The position numbers and the translations under genes are program-made. A stretch of 60,714 nucleotides of DNA from Stutzerimonas chloritidismutans AW-1 (GTDB lineage Bacteria; Pseudomonadota; Gammaproteobacteria; Pseudomonadales; Pseudomonadaceae), in NCBI RefSeq assembly GCF_000495915.1, contig NZ_AOFQ01000051.1, forward strand, positions 1 to 60,714, in the 5' to 3' direction. Below, piece by piece: positions 26,182 through 34,223 of this stretch (its first letter is position 1; every line of letters starts with the position of its first letter). The notes beneath the pieces were generated by a model. The model made no database searches. It had not been told where the DNA came from and worked only from the letters and a program-made list of their open reading frames with translations.

Positions 26182-27300
26182 ATGCTGCCTGAACACCCAC
26201 CGTTGATTGCCGGGCTGCCAAAGCTACCCGAGCTCGGCGATATTGAGACTCGCGCAGTTCTCAAACGTTTGGCCTCCGCGCACAAAGCATTGGCAGAGCT
26301 CAAAGGGGTAGCCGGCAGCATTCCCAACCAAAGCATCTTGATCAACACGCTCTCACTGCAAGAGGCAAAAGACAGCTCGGCTATCGAGAACATCATCACG
26401 ACACATGATGACCTCTACCAGAGCGATAGTTTCAACCGTCAGTTCGTCAGCCTCGCAGCCAAGGAGGTGCACAACTATGCGGTCGCACTTCGCAATGGCT
26501 TCGAGCAGGTACGTCGCACTGAATTGCTCACCACGCGCGATATTCTGGATATCCAGGCTCGCATTGAGGAAAACGATGCCGGCTTTCGCAAGCTGCCGGG
26601 CACGGCCCTGAAGAACGAGCAAACAGGCGAGATCGTCTACATGCCACCCCAGCATCCCGACGAAATACTGGCCCTGATGGATAACCTGGAAGAGTTCATC
26701 AACGCCGATGGGCTTTGCGATTGGGACGACCTGACGAAGATGGCCGTCATTCACCACCAGTTTGAGAGCATCCACCCTTTCTACGACGGCAACGGCCGTA
26801 CCGGCCGTATCATCAACATCCTCTACCTGGTGAAGCAGGGGCTGCTTGGCCTGCCAGTGCTTTATCTTTCCCGTTATATCAACCAGAACAAGGCGGATTA
26901 TTACCACCTACTGCAGGTCGTTCGTACCGATAACGCCTGGGAGAGCTGGCTACTGTTTATGCTGGAGGCTGTCGAGCAGACGTCCTATCAGACCATCACG
27001 CTGATCCAAGCCATCAAAGCACTGATGCAGCGTTACAAGCACAAGATGCGCAGCGAACTGCCCAAGATCTATAGCCAGGATCTGATCAACAATCTGTTCG
27101 GCCACCCCTATACGAAAATCGACTTCGTCATGCGTGAATTGCAGGTAACCCGCAAAACCGCAGCTAAATACCTGGATGAACTCGTCGCGGCCGGACTGCT
27201 TACCAAGCACAAGGTAGGCAAAGAGAATTTCTACCTCAACGACGAGTTGTATGCACTGTTGAGCAACGTGAATAATCTGCCGCCTGCGGTACGTGGGTAA
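26182..27300 (+). CDS. Fic-domain protein, class II, with C-terminal winged helix
   Basis: A 372-residue Fic/DOC protein that would transfer AMP (or another NMP) to target hydroxyls. The active-site motif HPFYDGNGRTGR (198-209) is complete. An N-terminal inhibitory motif SSAIEN (65-70) fits [S/T]xxxE[G/N], placing it in the self-inhibited class II. The flap region (ETGEIVYMPPQHP, about 149-159) is present. The C-terminus (about 305-360) is a winged-helix DNA-binding domain (RELQVTRKTAAKYLDELVAAGLL), typical of Fic proteins that regulate their own genes or others. AAGGGTAAGACAAT precedes ATG. It is a free-standing gene after DUF262 (81-bp gap) with its own hairpin at the stop codon. Confidence 0.93.
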   Translation: MLPEHPPLIAGLPKLPELGDIETRAVLKRLASAHKALAELKGVAGSIPNQSILINTLSLQEAKDSSAIENIITTHDDLYQSDSFNRQFVSLAAKEVHNYAVALRNGFEQVRRTELLTTRDILDIQARIEENDAGFRKLPGTALKNEQTGEIVYMPPQHPDEILALMDNLEEFINADGLCDWDDLTKMAVIHHQFESIHPFYDGNGRTGRIINILYLVKQGLLGLPVLYLSRYINQNKADYYHLLQVVRTDNAWESWLLFMLEAVEQTSYQTITLIQAIKALMQRYKHKMRSELPKIYSQDLINNLFGHPYTKIDFVMRELQVTRKTAAKYLDELVAAGLLTKHKVGKENFYLNDELYALLSNVNNLPPAVRG

Positions 27301-27323
27301 ATTTCCCAGTTTTTTACCCACGT
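27291..27323 (+). other. stem-loop at the fic stop codon
   Basis: ACGTGGGTAAA (27291-27301) pairs perfectly with TTTACCCACGT (27313-27323) around an 11-base loop. The stop codon of the fic gene is inside the left arm. There is a T run in the loop but none after the hairpin, so it may be a protein-binding operator or RNA-stabilising hairpin rather than a terminator. A further TTACCC word recurs at about 27354. Confidence 0.6.
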
Positions 27324-27475
27324 TCTTACGGTTGTGAGTAAAAAATCAAATTCCTTACCCGTGACATACTGGCGTGACTAGCCGCACGGGTTGCCGTTCT
27401 CTGACCATGGACAGTGGACGTACCGCTTCCTGTCTGGGCGAGATCCAAATCAGATAAAGGTCAAACCCACTGCGG

Positions 27476-27537
27476 ATTTTCGCCACGCGAAAATTCATGA
27501 CCATTAAGTCACACCCTCATTTTCGCGACGCGAAAAT
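27476..27537. promoter_or_regulatory. twin perfect palindromic operators
   Basis: ATTTTCGC-CAC-GCGAAAAT (27476-27494) and ATTTTCGC-GAC-GCGAAAAT (27519-27537) have identical 8-bp arms and 3-bp centres, 43 bp apart (about four helical turns). They occupy the region just before the antitoxin-like gene at 27561. That is the expected position for an autoregulating antitoxin or another dimeric repressor binding side by side on one DNA face. Confidence 0.75.
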
Positions 27538-27560
27538 CTGGACTAGCGAGGAATACCGCC

Positions 27561-27782
27561 ATGAGCAGCGAGCTGCTGACACCCTATGACCCTGCCAAAT
27601 ACCTGACCGATGATGAGGATATAGAGGTGTTTCTGGCCGAAGCGGAAGGAACCGGCGATACCGACTATATCGCGCGCGCACGGCAAGTGGCTGAGCGAGC
27701 CAAGGCGATGAATCAGGCGAAAAGCCAAGCCTGCAGCGACACCGACTATGCCGACCTCAGCAAAAATCAACGCGGCGTCTGA
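27561..27782 (+). CDS. HigA-like (HI1420-family) antitoxin fragment
   Basis: A 73-residue product. Its N-terminus, TPYDPAKYLTDDEDIEVFLAEAEGTGDTDYIARARQVAERAKAM, matches the pattern I know for addiction-module antidote proteins of the HI1420 family (normally about 95-100 residues, with a helix-turn-helix starting near the end of this segment). Here the helix-turn-helix is replaced by AKSQACSDTDYADLSKNQRGV and a stop. No HigB-like toxin precedes it in the 260-bp gap 27301-27560. It is either a decayed antitoxin or an N-terminal-domain-only regulator. A GAGGAATACCGCC ribosome site precedes ATG. The twin palindromes immediately upstream look like its ancestral operators. Confidence 0.5.
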   Translation: MSSELLTPYDPAKYLTDDEDIEVFLAEAEGTGDTDYIARARQVAERAKAMNQAKSQACSDTDYADLSKNQRGV

Positions 27783-27918
27783 AAGCCTGAAAGGAGTGAG
27801 CCGAATAGCCGGAATATTCGGCTCACGCAATGAGCCGATTGTCGCTATTGAATACGTTCGTCCGTTTACACTGATTTTCGGTACTATCCGGTTAACTCAG
27901 GATTACCAAGGACAGGAA

Positions 27919-28689
27919 ATGGACTTCTCCCCCATCATCGCTCAGGTCTGGGGCATGCTGGCCTGGTTTATCCCAGCTGCACTGCTGATCGGCCTGCTCA
28001 AGTCGCCCTGGGCCAAGGGCCATATTGGCGAACTCTTGGTGCGGCTGTTTGCCCATTGGCAGCTGGATAAGCAGACCTATCGCCGCCTGCACAACGTCAC
28101 CCTGAACACGCCTGACGGCACCACGCAGATCGACCACGTATTCCTCTCGCCCTATGGCATCTTCGTGCTGGAAACGAAGAACATGAGCGGCTGGATCTTT
28201 GGCAGCGAGAAGCAGCCACTGTGGACGCAGAAGCTCTACAAACGCACGTTCAAATTCCAGAACCCGCTGCGGCAGAACTACAAGCACCTCAAAGCACTTG
28301 AAACCACCCTTGGCGTAAACCCGGAGCGCCTGCACTCGGTCATCACCTTCGTCGGCGGCAGCACCTTCAAAACCGAAGTGCCAGCCAACGTGACCCAGGG
28401 CATCGGCTTTATCCGCTATATCCAGTCATTCCGGCAGCCGGTATTTAGCGCGGCTGAAGTCGACGCCATGCTGCACGCCCTGCAAACCGGTCGCCGCGCG
28501 CCGACCCTCGCCACCCACCGCGAGCATGTGCAAAACCTTAAGCGCCGGAGCGATCCGACAGCCGAACGGCAATGCCCAAAATGCGGCAGCGCGCTGCTGA
28601 TACGCACCGTGAAATCAGGGGCTAAAGCTGGGCAGCAGTTTTGGGGATGTTCAGAGTTTCCCAAGTGCCGAACGATACAGAGTATTTGA
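27919..28689 (+). CDS. NERD nuclease-related domain protein with topoisomerase-type zinc finger
   Basis: A 256-residue protein: an N-terminal membrane helix (about 7-27, WGMLAWFIPAALLIGLL), a NERD domain with GE (37-38), IDH (71-73) and E85-T-K87, and a C-terminal CxxC...CxxxxxC zinc-ribbon (CPKCGSALL ... GCSEFPKC). The GE/DH/ExK triad is the PD-(D/E)xK-like active site of NERD. Start chosen at ATG 27919 because AAGGACAGGAA lies just upstream; in-frame codons before it have no ribosome site. NERD proteins are common in islands and are presumed DNA-processing or defence enzymes. The antitoxin-like gene is 136 bp upstream on the same strand. Confidence 0.9.
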   Translation: MDFSPIIAQVWGMLAWFIPAALLIGLLKSPWAKGHIGELLVRLFAHWQLDKQTYRRLHNVTLNTPDGTTQIDHVFLSPYGIFVLETKNMSGWIFGSEKQPLWTQKLYKRTFKFQNPLRQNYKHLKALETTLGVNPERLHSVITFVGGSTFKTEVPANVTQGIGFIRYIQSFRQPVFSAAEVDAMLHALQTGRRAPTLATHREHVQNLKRRSDPTAERQCPKCGSALLIRTVKSGAKAGQQFWGCSEFPKCRTIQSI

Positions 28690-28823
28690 ACCGCAGAGGA
28701 GACCAAGAAATCATGGTCCGCCCTCTAATACGTACTAATGCGCTACCACCATGCAAACACCGAGCTGCTTACAGAAAAGCGTAAATAACAATAGGCCGCA
28801 CAAGGCGAGACAAGGAGATTTAA

Positions 28824-29951
28824 ATGGCTGGCGGTGAAGTATCGGCAATTGCCGAAATGGCAAACATCGTTTCATCTGAAATATTCAACTGGTTCAAGTG
28901 GACTAGATTTCCACTCATGGATCAGAATTTCAAATGCCTTAAAACTGATAAGCACGCACCGCCCAAGAAACAAAAGGAACAGTCACTAGACTCCGCTCCA
29001 GCGACTACAGAAGCATCAGAGCAAGAGCGCCTGCACAAACACCCTGTAGACGTAGTCTTCAGCTATATTGATCCGTACACCGCACAACGGGTCATGCTAA
29101 ATACAGACCTAAAAAGCTATAAAAGCGGTTCTATATCTAAAACAATGATTAGATCCGCTCTGAAATCCCTTGCCGTTACGATTGACTGTGCCCGTTCAAG
29201 CCCAGAATGGAAAGGAAAGTACAATCACGTCGAAGACAGCGAAGTGCGCGGACTACTCTTTGTATACAACCATGACGGAGAGTACGACAAAAAATTCTAT
29301 GACGTATTCAAAAGCGAGAAAGTAGATGGCTCAGACAAAGGCCAGGGTAAAATAGACCTCAGCAACTTCCCCGTATGCAAAGGACAGCAAATACACATTA
29401 TTGAACCAAGAACAATAAACTACCTACTAACCATAAAAAACGACAGCGCAAATCTCCATACTGAAGGCACGTTCCCAGAGAGCGAGTACTTTTTCCATTA
29501 CCCAGAACTCACCCTACATAAAACAAAACTCCCCAAAGAAGCTCGACCCGCAACGATTGAGCTTCTATCTGCACCGTATATGATAATTGAGCACAACGCG
29601 GTGAAGAAGTGGAACGAAAAAACCGAGAGACCCGAAGAGCGATTCGGCGCCGGCTTCATTGTCTACTACAACAGAAGCGGCAGCACAGTAAAAGAATTTA
29701 TATACCTACTAGACACTCTCTCCAACTTACAAATACTAGACCGAGACTGCTCACTGCGGTTAAGAATTGCATGCGATGCGCCATCACCAGAACTTAGAAG
29801 TAATTTTGAAGCCGCCAAAACCTCCTATGCAGGGGACTGGGGTTTTGATGAATATAAGAAACAAAAGCTTGAGAGAATAGATTTAAAGGTTATAGAGATA
29901 GTCCAAAAGAAATTTTCTGAAACCGAAATCGGCTGGAGGGATGAGCGATGA
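28824..29951 (+). CDS. unrecognised protein A of a three-gene AT-rich cassette; PD-(D/E)xK-like nuclease signature
   Basis: A 375-residue protein I cannot assign to a family. Residues 1-36 form a helix starting AGGE (Glu5). After a charged linker (about 41-72) comes HPVDVVF (Asp76), a turn, and MLNTDLKSY (Asp95, Lys97). The order Glu on a first helix, Asp on a strand, then D-x-K about 19 residues later is the arrangement of the PD-(D/E)xK nuclease core. The remainder (about 120-375) is mixed alpha/beta with no known motif. There is no signal peptide. Base composition is visibly AT-richer than everything to either side. AAGGAG precedes ATG. Its stop overlaps the next start (ATGA), so expression is coupled. 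Probable effector of a defence system; inference. Confidence 0.85.
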   Translation: MAGGEVSAIAEMANIVSSEIFNWFKWTRFPLMDQNFKCLKTDKHAPPKKQKEQSLDSAPATTEASEQERLHKHPVDVVFSYIDPYTAQRVMLNTDLKSYKSGSISKTMIRSALKSLAVTIDCARSSPEWKGKYNHVEDSEVRGLLFVYNHDGEYDKKFYDVFKSEKVDGSDKGQGKIDLSNFPVCKGQQIHIIEPRTINYLLTIKNDSANLHTEGTFPESEYFFHYPELTLHKTKLPKEARPATIELLSAPYMIIEHNAVKKWNEKTERPEERFGAGFIVYYNRSGSTVKEFIYLLDTLSNLQILDRDCSLRLRIACDAPSPELRSNFEAAKTSYAGDWGFDEYKKQKLERIDLKVIEIVQKKFSETEIGWRDER

Positions 29952-31057
29952 AAATGGGACACCTTTATAGCGTCAGCGACAAAGCCCTTTTCGACGCCCT
30001 CAACAACTCCAAGCTGACCAATCAAGAGATAATAGATATCTTCTTTTCTAGAGGAATCCTGATTTCCAAAGAAACGAAACGAAAAGACCTAGCCCTTTAC
30101 TTCTCTAGGCTTACGCACGGGTATCACGACTTTGAATTCTTATCAGAAATACTAGGCTCTTATTCCAGAAAAGAAAAATCAACCTCCTGCGATATACCAA
30201 GCACAGTAAAAAAAGAAGATGTAGTCCAAGCTGCCCACGAGCTTTGCAAAAAGATCAATAGTGAAGGCAATACAGCAGACACCAACATCCTGCCTAATGG
30301 TGACATAGAAGTAGTAGTAAAATATCAAAAGCTAAATCTTGACAAAAGCGAACTACGGCAGACCGTAAACAAAGAAGCAACACTTATTATTGAGCCAAAC
30401 AAAACAGGCTTCACACTAAGAACCCCTCTAAACGAGGACGTAAACGTATGGAAAGAAGAGCTTCTTCAGAAAATACAAGAAGAAACAGATGGGGAAATTG
30501 AGTTCACTGAAATATCACTTGAGCACATCAGCGACCATAAACTCAGAACAGAATTCTTCACTGAACTGATCAAAAAAATTGGAAGCTACGACCTGGTCGA
30601 TGTGACAGATGCTTATGTTTACCACCCTAAGGAAAGTCCCCCAGCGGACCCAGATTTTGACAGCGACGATGATGACGATGAAGAAGTAGATTTTGGCGTC
30701 CACATATCGAAAGCCTCGCTCAAAGGCGAGGGAGTATTGCAGTCCGAAGAGCTTCATAGCCTGTACGCCAAAGGATTTTACATCTGGAAAATTATCTGGC
30801 GCTGCAAAGAGCCAGCGGTCGGCAGCGATCAAATAGAACTTGAGGCACAATTTGCAGAGCCCGAGTCCTGCACAGAATTCTCATACATAGCCAAAGGCTT
30901 CTATAAATATAAGAACCAGGGAATCTACAGCAAGAACAGAACACCTCTTAGCTACTCCGCTGAAAAAGACCTACTCCAAAAGCTCGAAAATAAAGCCCGC
31001 GAAACAATTAGGGCGATTTCACAAAAGGCAACGGAGAAAGAAAATGAAGAAGATTAA
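29948..31057 (+). CDS. unrecognised protein B of the three-gene cassette
   Basis: A 369-residue cytoplasmic protein. Residues about 6-70 are helical (LTNQEIIDIFFSRGILIS ... DLALYFSRLTHGYHDFEFLSEIL), possibly a SAP- or helix-extended DNA-binding-like fold. Residues about 110-225 look beta-rich. An acidic run of Asp/Glu (234-248) forms a linker or nucleic-acid mimic. Residues 250-330 look beta-rich and aromatic (FYIWKIIWRC), and a charged helix ends the protein. No enzymatic motif is evident. GGAGG lies seven bases before ATG. The start overlaps gene A by four bases and the end overlaps gene C by fourteen, so the three proteins are probably made in a fixed ratio and act together. Confidence 0.85.
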   Translation: MKMGHLYSVSDKALFDALNNSKLTNQEIIDIFFSRGILISKETKRKDLALYFSRLTHGYHDFEFLSEILGSYSRKEKSTSCDIPSTVKKEDVVQAAHELCKKINSEGNTADTNILPNGDIEVVVKYQKLNLDKSELRQTVNKEATLIIEPNKTGFTLRTPLNEDVNVWKEELLQKIQEETDGEIEFTEISLEHISDHKLRTEFFTELIKKIGSYDLVDVTDAYVYHPKESPPADPDFDSDDDDDEEVDFGVHISKASLKGEGVLQSEELHSLYAKGFYIWKIIWRCKEPAVGSDQIELEAQFAEPESCTEFSYIAKGFYKYKNQGIYSKNRTPLSYSAEKDLLQKLENKARETIRAISQKATEKENEED

Positions 31058-31733
31058 AATCCTCAAGATATTTCTACCAAACAGCCTGGAAGAAACGTAC
31101 TCAAAGATATTAAACAATCCATTTAAAATTGGAGCGCCAAACGGCTTTGAACCGATAAAATTTTCAGAGTCCTATGCATGCGCAAAATTTATAGAAGAAG
31201 TTATCTCAAAAGAACTAATAATCGACCCCTTCGGCAACACTGAAGAAGTCACATCCAAAAGATACATAATAAACGAATTCACAATAAGCAGAATCCGCAA
31301 CGATCACATACTGATCTTAGAAAACCCCTCACGCTCCGTTAGGGAGCTAATAAGGAAATTATCAGAAATATTAGGAACGAGCTTCTACGCCTCAGCAATA
31401 CAGATTGATATACATGCACTAAGCGAATTCCTGTCGAACAACCGTGACTCAATTCACTTGAAAAACACTAGAGCCTTACTTTCCGGCGTAAATTTGGACG
31501 AGGGTAGCTCTGCAACTATAGAAATAACGAGTCTAAAAGATGCAATACATGATGCAAGATATCACTTCAAAGGCAAAACTTTCAAAATAGAAAGAGCCCG
31601 ATTTACCGCATCAAGCGGTACAAAGAAGTCTACAATTGAGGTTCGTTCAACCGGGCTAATATCCGTGCATGGACCCGATGAAAAAAGTCTTGTTGAGCTC
31701 ATAAACATGTTCATAGCCGAAGGGCTGTCTTAG
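31044..31733 (+). CDS. unrecognised protein C of the three-gene cassette
   Basis: A 229-residue cytoplasmic protein, Ile/Lys/Ser-rich, mixed alpha/beta, with no signal peptide, membrane helix or catalytic motif I can identify. The second half (about 145-229) has repeated beta segments (SATIEITSLK, KTFKIERARF, KSTIEVRSTGLISV) ending in a helix, which would suit a small binding or sensor domain. Ribosome site GGAGAAAG lies before ATG. It is the last gene of the cassette; a 325-bp gene-free stretch and the tRNA attachment end follow. Without homology, a structural or regulatory role in the same complex as A and B is only inferred from the overlaps. Confidence 0.82.
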   Translation: MKKIKILKIFLPNSLEETYSKILNNPFKIGAPNGFEPIKFSESYACAKFIEEVISKELIIDPFGNTEEVTSKRYIINEFTISRIRNDHILILENPSRSVRELIRKLSEILGTSFYASAIQIDIHALSEFLSNNRDSIHLKNTRALLSGVNLDEGSSATIEITSLKDAIHDARYHFKGKTFKIERARFTASSGTKKSTIEVRSTGLISVHGPDEKSLVELINMFIAEGLS

Positions 31734-32061
31734 CCCCTCGCTAAAAGTAGTCAGCCTATGAGAAGTCCCCACAAAATATCTGTGCGCATCAATTGCATAG
31801 ATTGAAAGGGTCAGCATGTACGGGACTGTTTGGTAGCCGCCAAACACACCAACTCCAAGACTTATGCAGGCCGTACGATTTCTACACAACGCATTTCCTA
31901 TGCCCTCTCTAGGTATAGAGAACAGTACACTGGCGGTACAGTGCCCAGCTTTTACAGATTTCTCTCAATTACGCTTAACCTGCTCTACGACGCTGCTTTC
32001 AGCTAACTGTACCTGCGCTAAGCTACGCACGGTTTCACTGGGCTTGCAGCGTTTCTAGGCA
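31734..32061. other. gene-free island end next to the attachment site
   Basis: No credible gene on either strand. It contains a small inverted repeat CACTG-GCGGTA-CAGTG (31928-31943), CTCTCTAGGTATAGAG just before it and several short AT-rich words. Such sequences are typical of the arm region where an integrase or its directionality factor binds, but no integrase is in the window. Confidence 0.5.
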
Positions 32062-32107
32062 ACTCATAATCCTTTGGTCCACGGTTCGAGTCCGTGTGGG
32101 CCCACCA
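32062..32107 (+). other. 3' half of tRNA-Met(CAT): right attachment end (attR-like) of the island
   Basis: The sequence runs from the anticodon loop (CTCATAA, anticodon CAT) through the 3' anticodon stem, variable loop, T arm (CACGG-TTCGAGT-CCGTG), acceptor strand TGGGCCC and ACCA. The 5' half is absent: the bases before 32062 cannot form a D arm or acceptor strand. This is what remains when a tyrosine-recombinase element inserts into the 3' end of a tRNA gene. The intact gene and the other attachment end should lie to the left of the window. Confidence 0.88.
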
Positions 32108-32113
32108 CCTTTT

Positions 32114-32138
32114 AAAGCCGCGCACTGCGCGGCTTTTT
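32114..32138 (+). terminator. rho-independent terminator of the ancestral tRNA-Met gene
   Basis: AAAGCCGCGC (32114-32123), loop ACT, GCGCGGCTTT (32127-32136) and a run of five T ending at 32138. It is a perfect 10-bp stem and marks the original chromosomal side of the tRNA. Confidence 0.9.
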
Positions 32139-32339
32139 CGTTTATCCCTGCTGACGGACGACTCAGCGACGCCGCCGGGTCCAGCCCTCCGCTCGCCGGC
32201 CGTGCCCATTCTCCATTAATAACCAAATCGCATATAAACATCAGGAAAGGTTTCTGGACTCTCTAAGCTGACGTCTCTATCTTGCGCCGCGGGCCCGTTG
32301 TTTCGACGCGCGCCTCAGTCGCCACCCTTAAGGACGTCC

Positions 32340-34130
32340 ATGCTTCCAGAATCGCTGCCGCTGTTGTTCGTCTGCGCCTTGCTGATCTGGGTATTGGTGG
32401 CGTTCGTAAGAGAGAGCTGGAGCCCGGATATCGTCGTGGCGATTGCCGTGGCGGTGCTGCTGGCGACCCAGCTGCTGACGCCCGGGGAAGTGCTCGGCGT
32501 GCTGTCCAACTCGGCCCCGGTCACCATCGCCTGCATGTTCATCATTTCGGCGGCGCTCGAACGCACCGGCTGCATCGATGCGCTGGGCAACTGGCTCGGT
32601 AATCTGGTGGGCACCAGCCCTACACGAGTGCTGTTCGGCCTGACGATCACCGCACTGGTGATTTCCGCCTGCCTGAACAATACGCCGGTAGTGGCGATCC
32701 TCACGCCGGTGGCGATTTCCCTGGCCAAGCGCGCCGGCACGACGCCCTCGAAACTGCTGATTCCGCTGTCGTACGCCACGATTCTCGGCGGCACGCTGAC
32801 GATGATCGGCACCTCGACCAACATCCTCGTCGATGGTGTGGCGCGCAAGGCTGGGCTGGCGCCGTTCGGCATGTTCGAGATCACCGGGGCGGGCTTGATC
32901 ATGGCCGCCGCCGGCATGGTCTATCTGCTGACCATCGGCAAGCATCTGCTGCCGGAACGCGACACCCTGTCCAAGTTGCTCGGCCCGCGCCTTGATCGCA
33001 ACTTCATGACCGAGCTGCGCGTGCCGTCGAACTCACCAGTGATCGGAAAGACCCTCGCCGAGGCCAACCTGAACGGCGGCAGCGGGCTGCAGGTGCTGCA
33101 GGTGAACCGCAACGCGCAGCTGTTCAGCCGCCCGGAGCATGACTTCACCCTGACCGCCGGCGATCTGCTGATGATCCATGGCCAGGTAAAGGACGTGGTG
33201 GAGCTGCGCGAAAGCGGCCACCTGACCTTTAACCGGGGCGACGCCTTCGAAACCATCAGCAGCGAAGACGTGATCCTTGCCGAAGCCATCGTCGGCCGCG
33301 GCTCGCGCTACAGCCATCGACCGATGCGCGACCTCGACCTATCCGCGCGCTACGGCATCAGCGTCTTGGCCGTACACAGGCAGGACGAGAACATTCAGGG
33401 CAACTTCGACGATTTCCAGCTGCAGTTCGGCGATGTGATGCTGGTCGAGGGCACGCCCGCGCAGATCAAGCGTTTCGCCGACAACGGCGAGCTGATCAGC
33501 CTCAACGCGATACAGGAGCGCGCCTTTCGTCGCGACAAGGCACCGATCGCGATCATCGCCACCCTGGCGGTCATGGTGTTGGCAGCCTTTGGCGTGATGC
33601 CGATCGAAGGCCTGGCGATAATTGGTGCGGCCGCGGTGTTGGCGACGCGCTGTCTGGACGTCGAGGACGCCTACAAGGCAGTCGACTGGAAGATCCTCAG
33701 CCTGATCTTCGGCATGCTGGCAATCAGCATCGCCATGGACAAAGTTGGCCTGGTACAGCTGGTCGTGCAGAACGTGACGGCCATTACCCCCTGGGCCGGC
33801 CCGCTGTTCATGCTGTCGTTCATCTACCTGCTGACCTCGATGCTCACCGAGATGCTGTCGAACAACGCGGTGGCCGTACTGATCACTCCGATCGCAATCG
33901 GCCTGGCCGAGCATCTGGGGGTCGACCCGCGCGCGTTCGTGGTCGCCGTGATGTTCGCCGCCAGCGCCAGTTTCGCCACGCCGATCGGCTATCAGACCAA
34001 CACCTTCGTCTACAACGCCGGTGGCTACCGCTTCACCGACTTCCTCAAGGTGGGCATACCACTGAACCTGCTGTTGTGGGTCGTGGCGACGCTGGTGATT
34101 CCGCTGTTCTGGCCGCTCACGCCACTCTGA
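32340..34130 (+). CDS. SLC13/DASS-type anion transporter with two RCK_C (TrkA-C) domains
   Basis: A 596-residue inner-membrane protein. Two blocks of hydrophobic helices (about 1-205 and 405-596) flank a soluble middle that carries two TrkA-C-like repeats, each with the DLLMIHG / DVMLVEG type strand (about 210-290 and 300-390). Conserved NNTPVVAILTPVAI and SNNAVAVLITPIAI segments are the two substrate/Na+ hairpins of the family. Relatives carry sulfate, dicarboxylates or other anions. AAGGA seven bases before ATG 32340 fixes the start. It is followed after 93 bp by metY, so sulfate or a related sulfur-anion substrate is an attractive but unproven guess. Confidence 0.9.
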   Translation: MLPESLPLLFVCALLIWVLVAFVRESWSPDIVVAIAVAVLLATQLLTPGEVLGVLSNSAPVTIACMFIISAALERTGCIDALGNWLGNLVGTSPTRVLFGLTITALVISACLNNTPVVAILTPVAISLAKRAGTTPSKLLIPLSYATILGGTLTMIGTSTNILVDGVARKAGLAPFGMFEITGAGLIMAAAGMVYLLTIGKHLLPERDTLSKLLGPRLDRNFMTELRVPSNSPVIGKTLAEANLNGGSGLQVLQVNRNAQLFSRPEHDFTLTAGDLLMIHGQVKDVVELRESGHLTFNRGDAFETISSEDVILAEAIVGRGSRYSHRPMRDLDLSARYGISVLAVHRQDENIQGNFDDFQLQFGDVMLVEGTPAQIKRFADNGELISLNAIQERAFRRDKAPIAIIATLAVMVLAAFGVMPIEGLAIIGAAAVLATRCLDVEDAYKAVDWKILSLIFGMLAISIAMDKVGLVQLVVQNVTAITPWAGPLFMLSFIYLLTSMLTEMLSNNAVAVLITPIAIGLAEHLGVDPRAFVVAVMFAASASFATPIGYQTNTFVYNAGGYRFTDFLKVGIPLNLLLWVVATLVIPLFWPLTPL

Positions 34131-34223
34131 CGGTAAGGCTTGCCCTGGATCATTGACCGTCCAGGCGTTCAGTTTCATGCTCTCGGGCCTTTGCCCCCGA
34201 CGAACAAGAACAAGGAGCGCGCC

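Noticed and set aside
27301..27475. HigB-like toxin gene before the antitoxin fragment
   Set aside because: No open frame or RelE/HigB-like motif can be found on either strand in this gap.
32062..32107. Functional tRNA-Met gene
   Set aside because: The 5' acceptor strand and D arm are missing, so it cannot fold as a tRNA.
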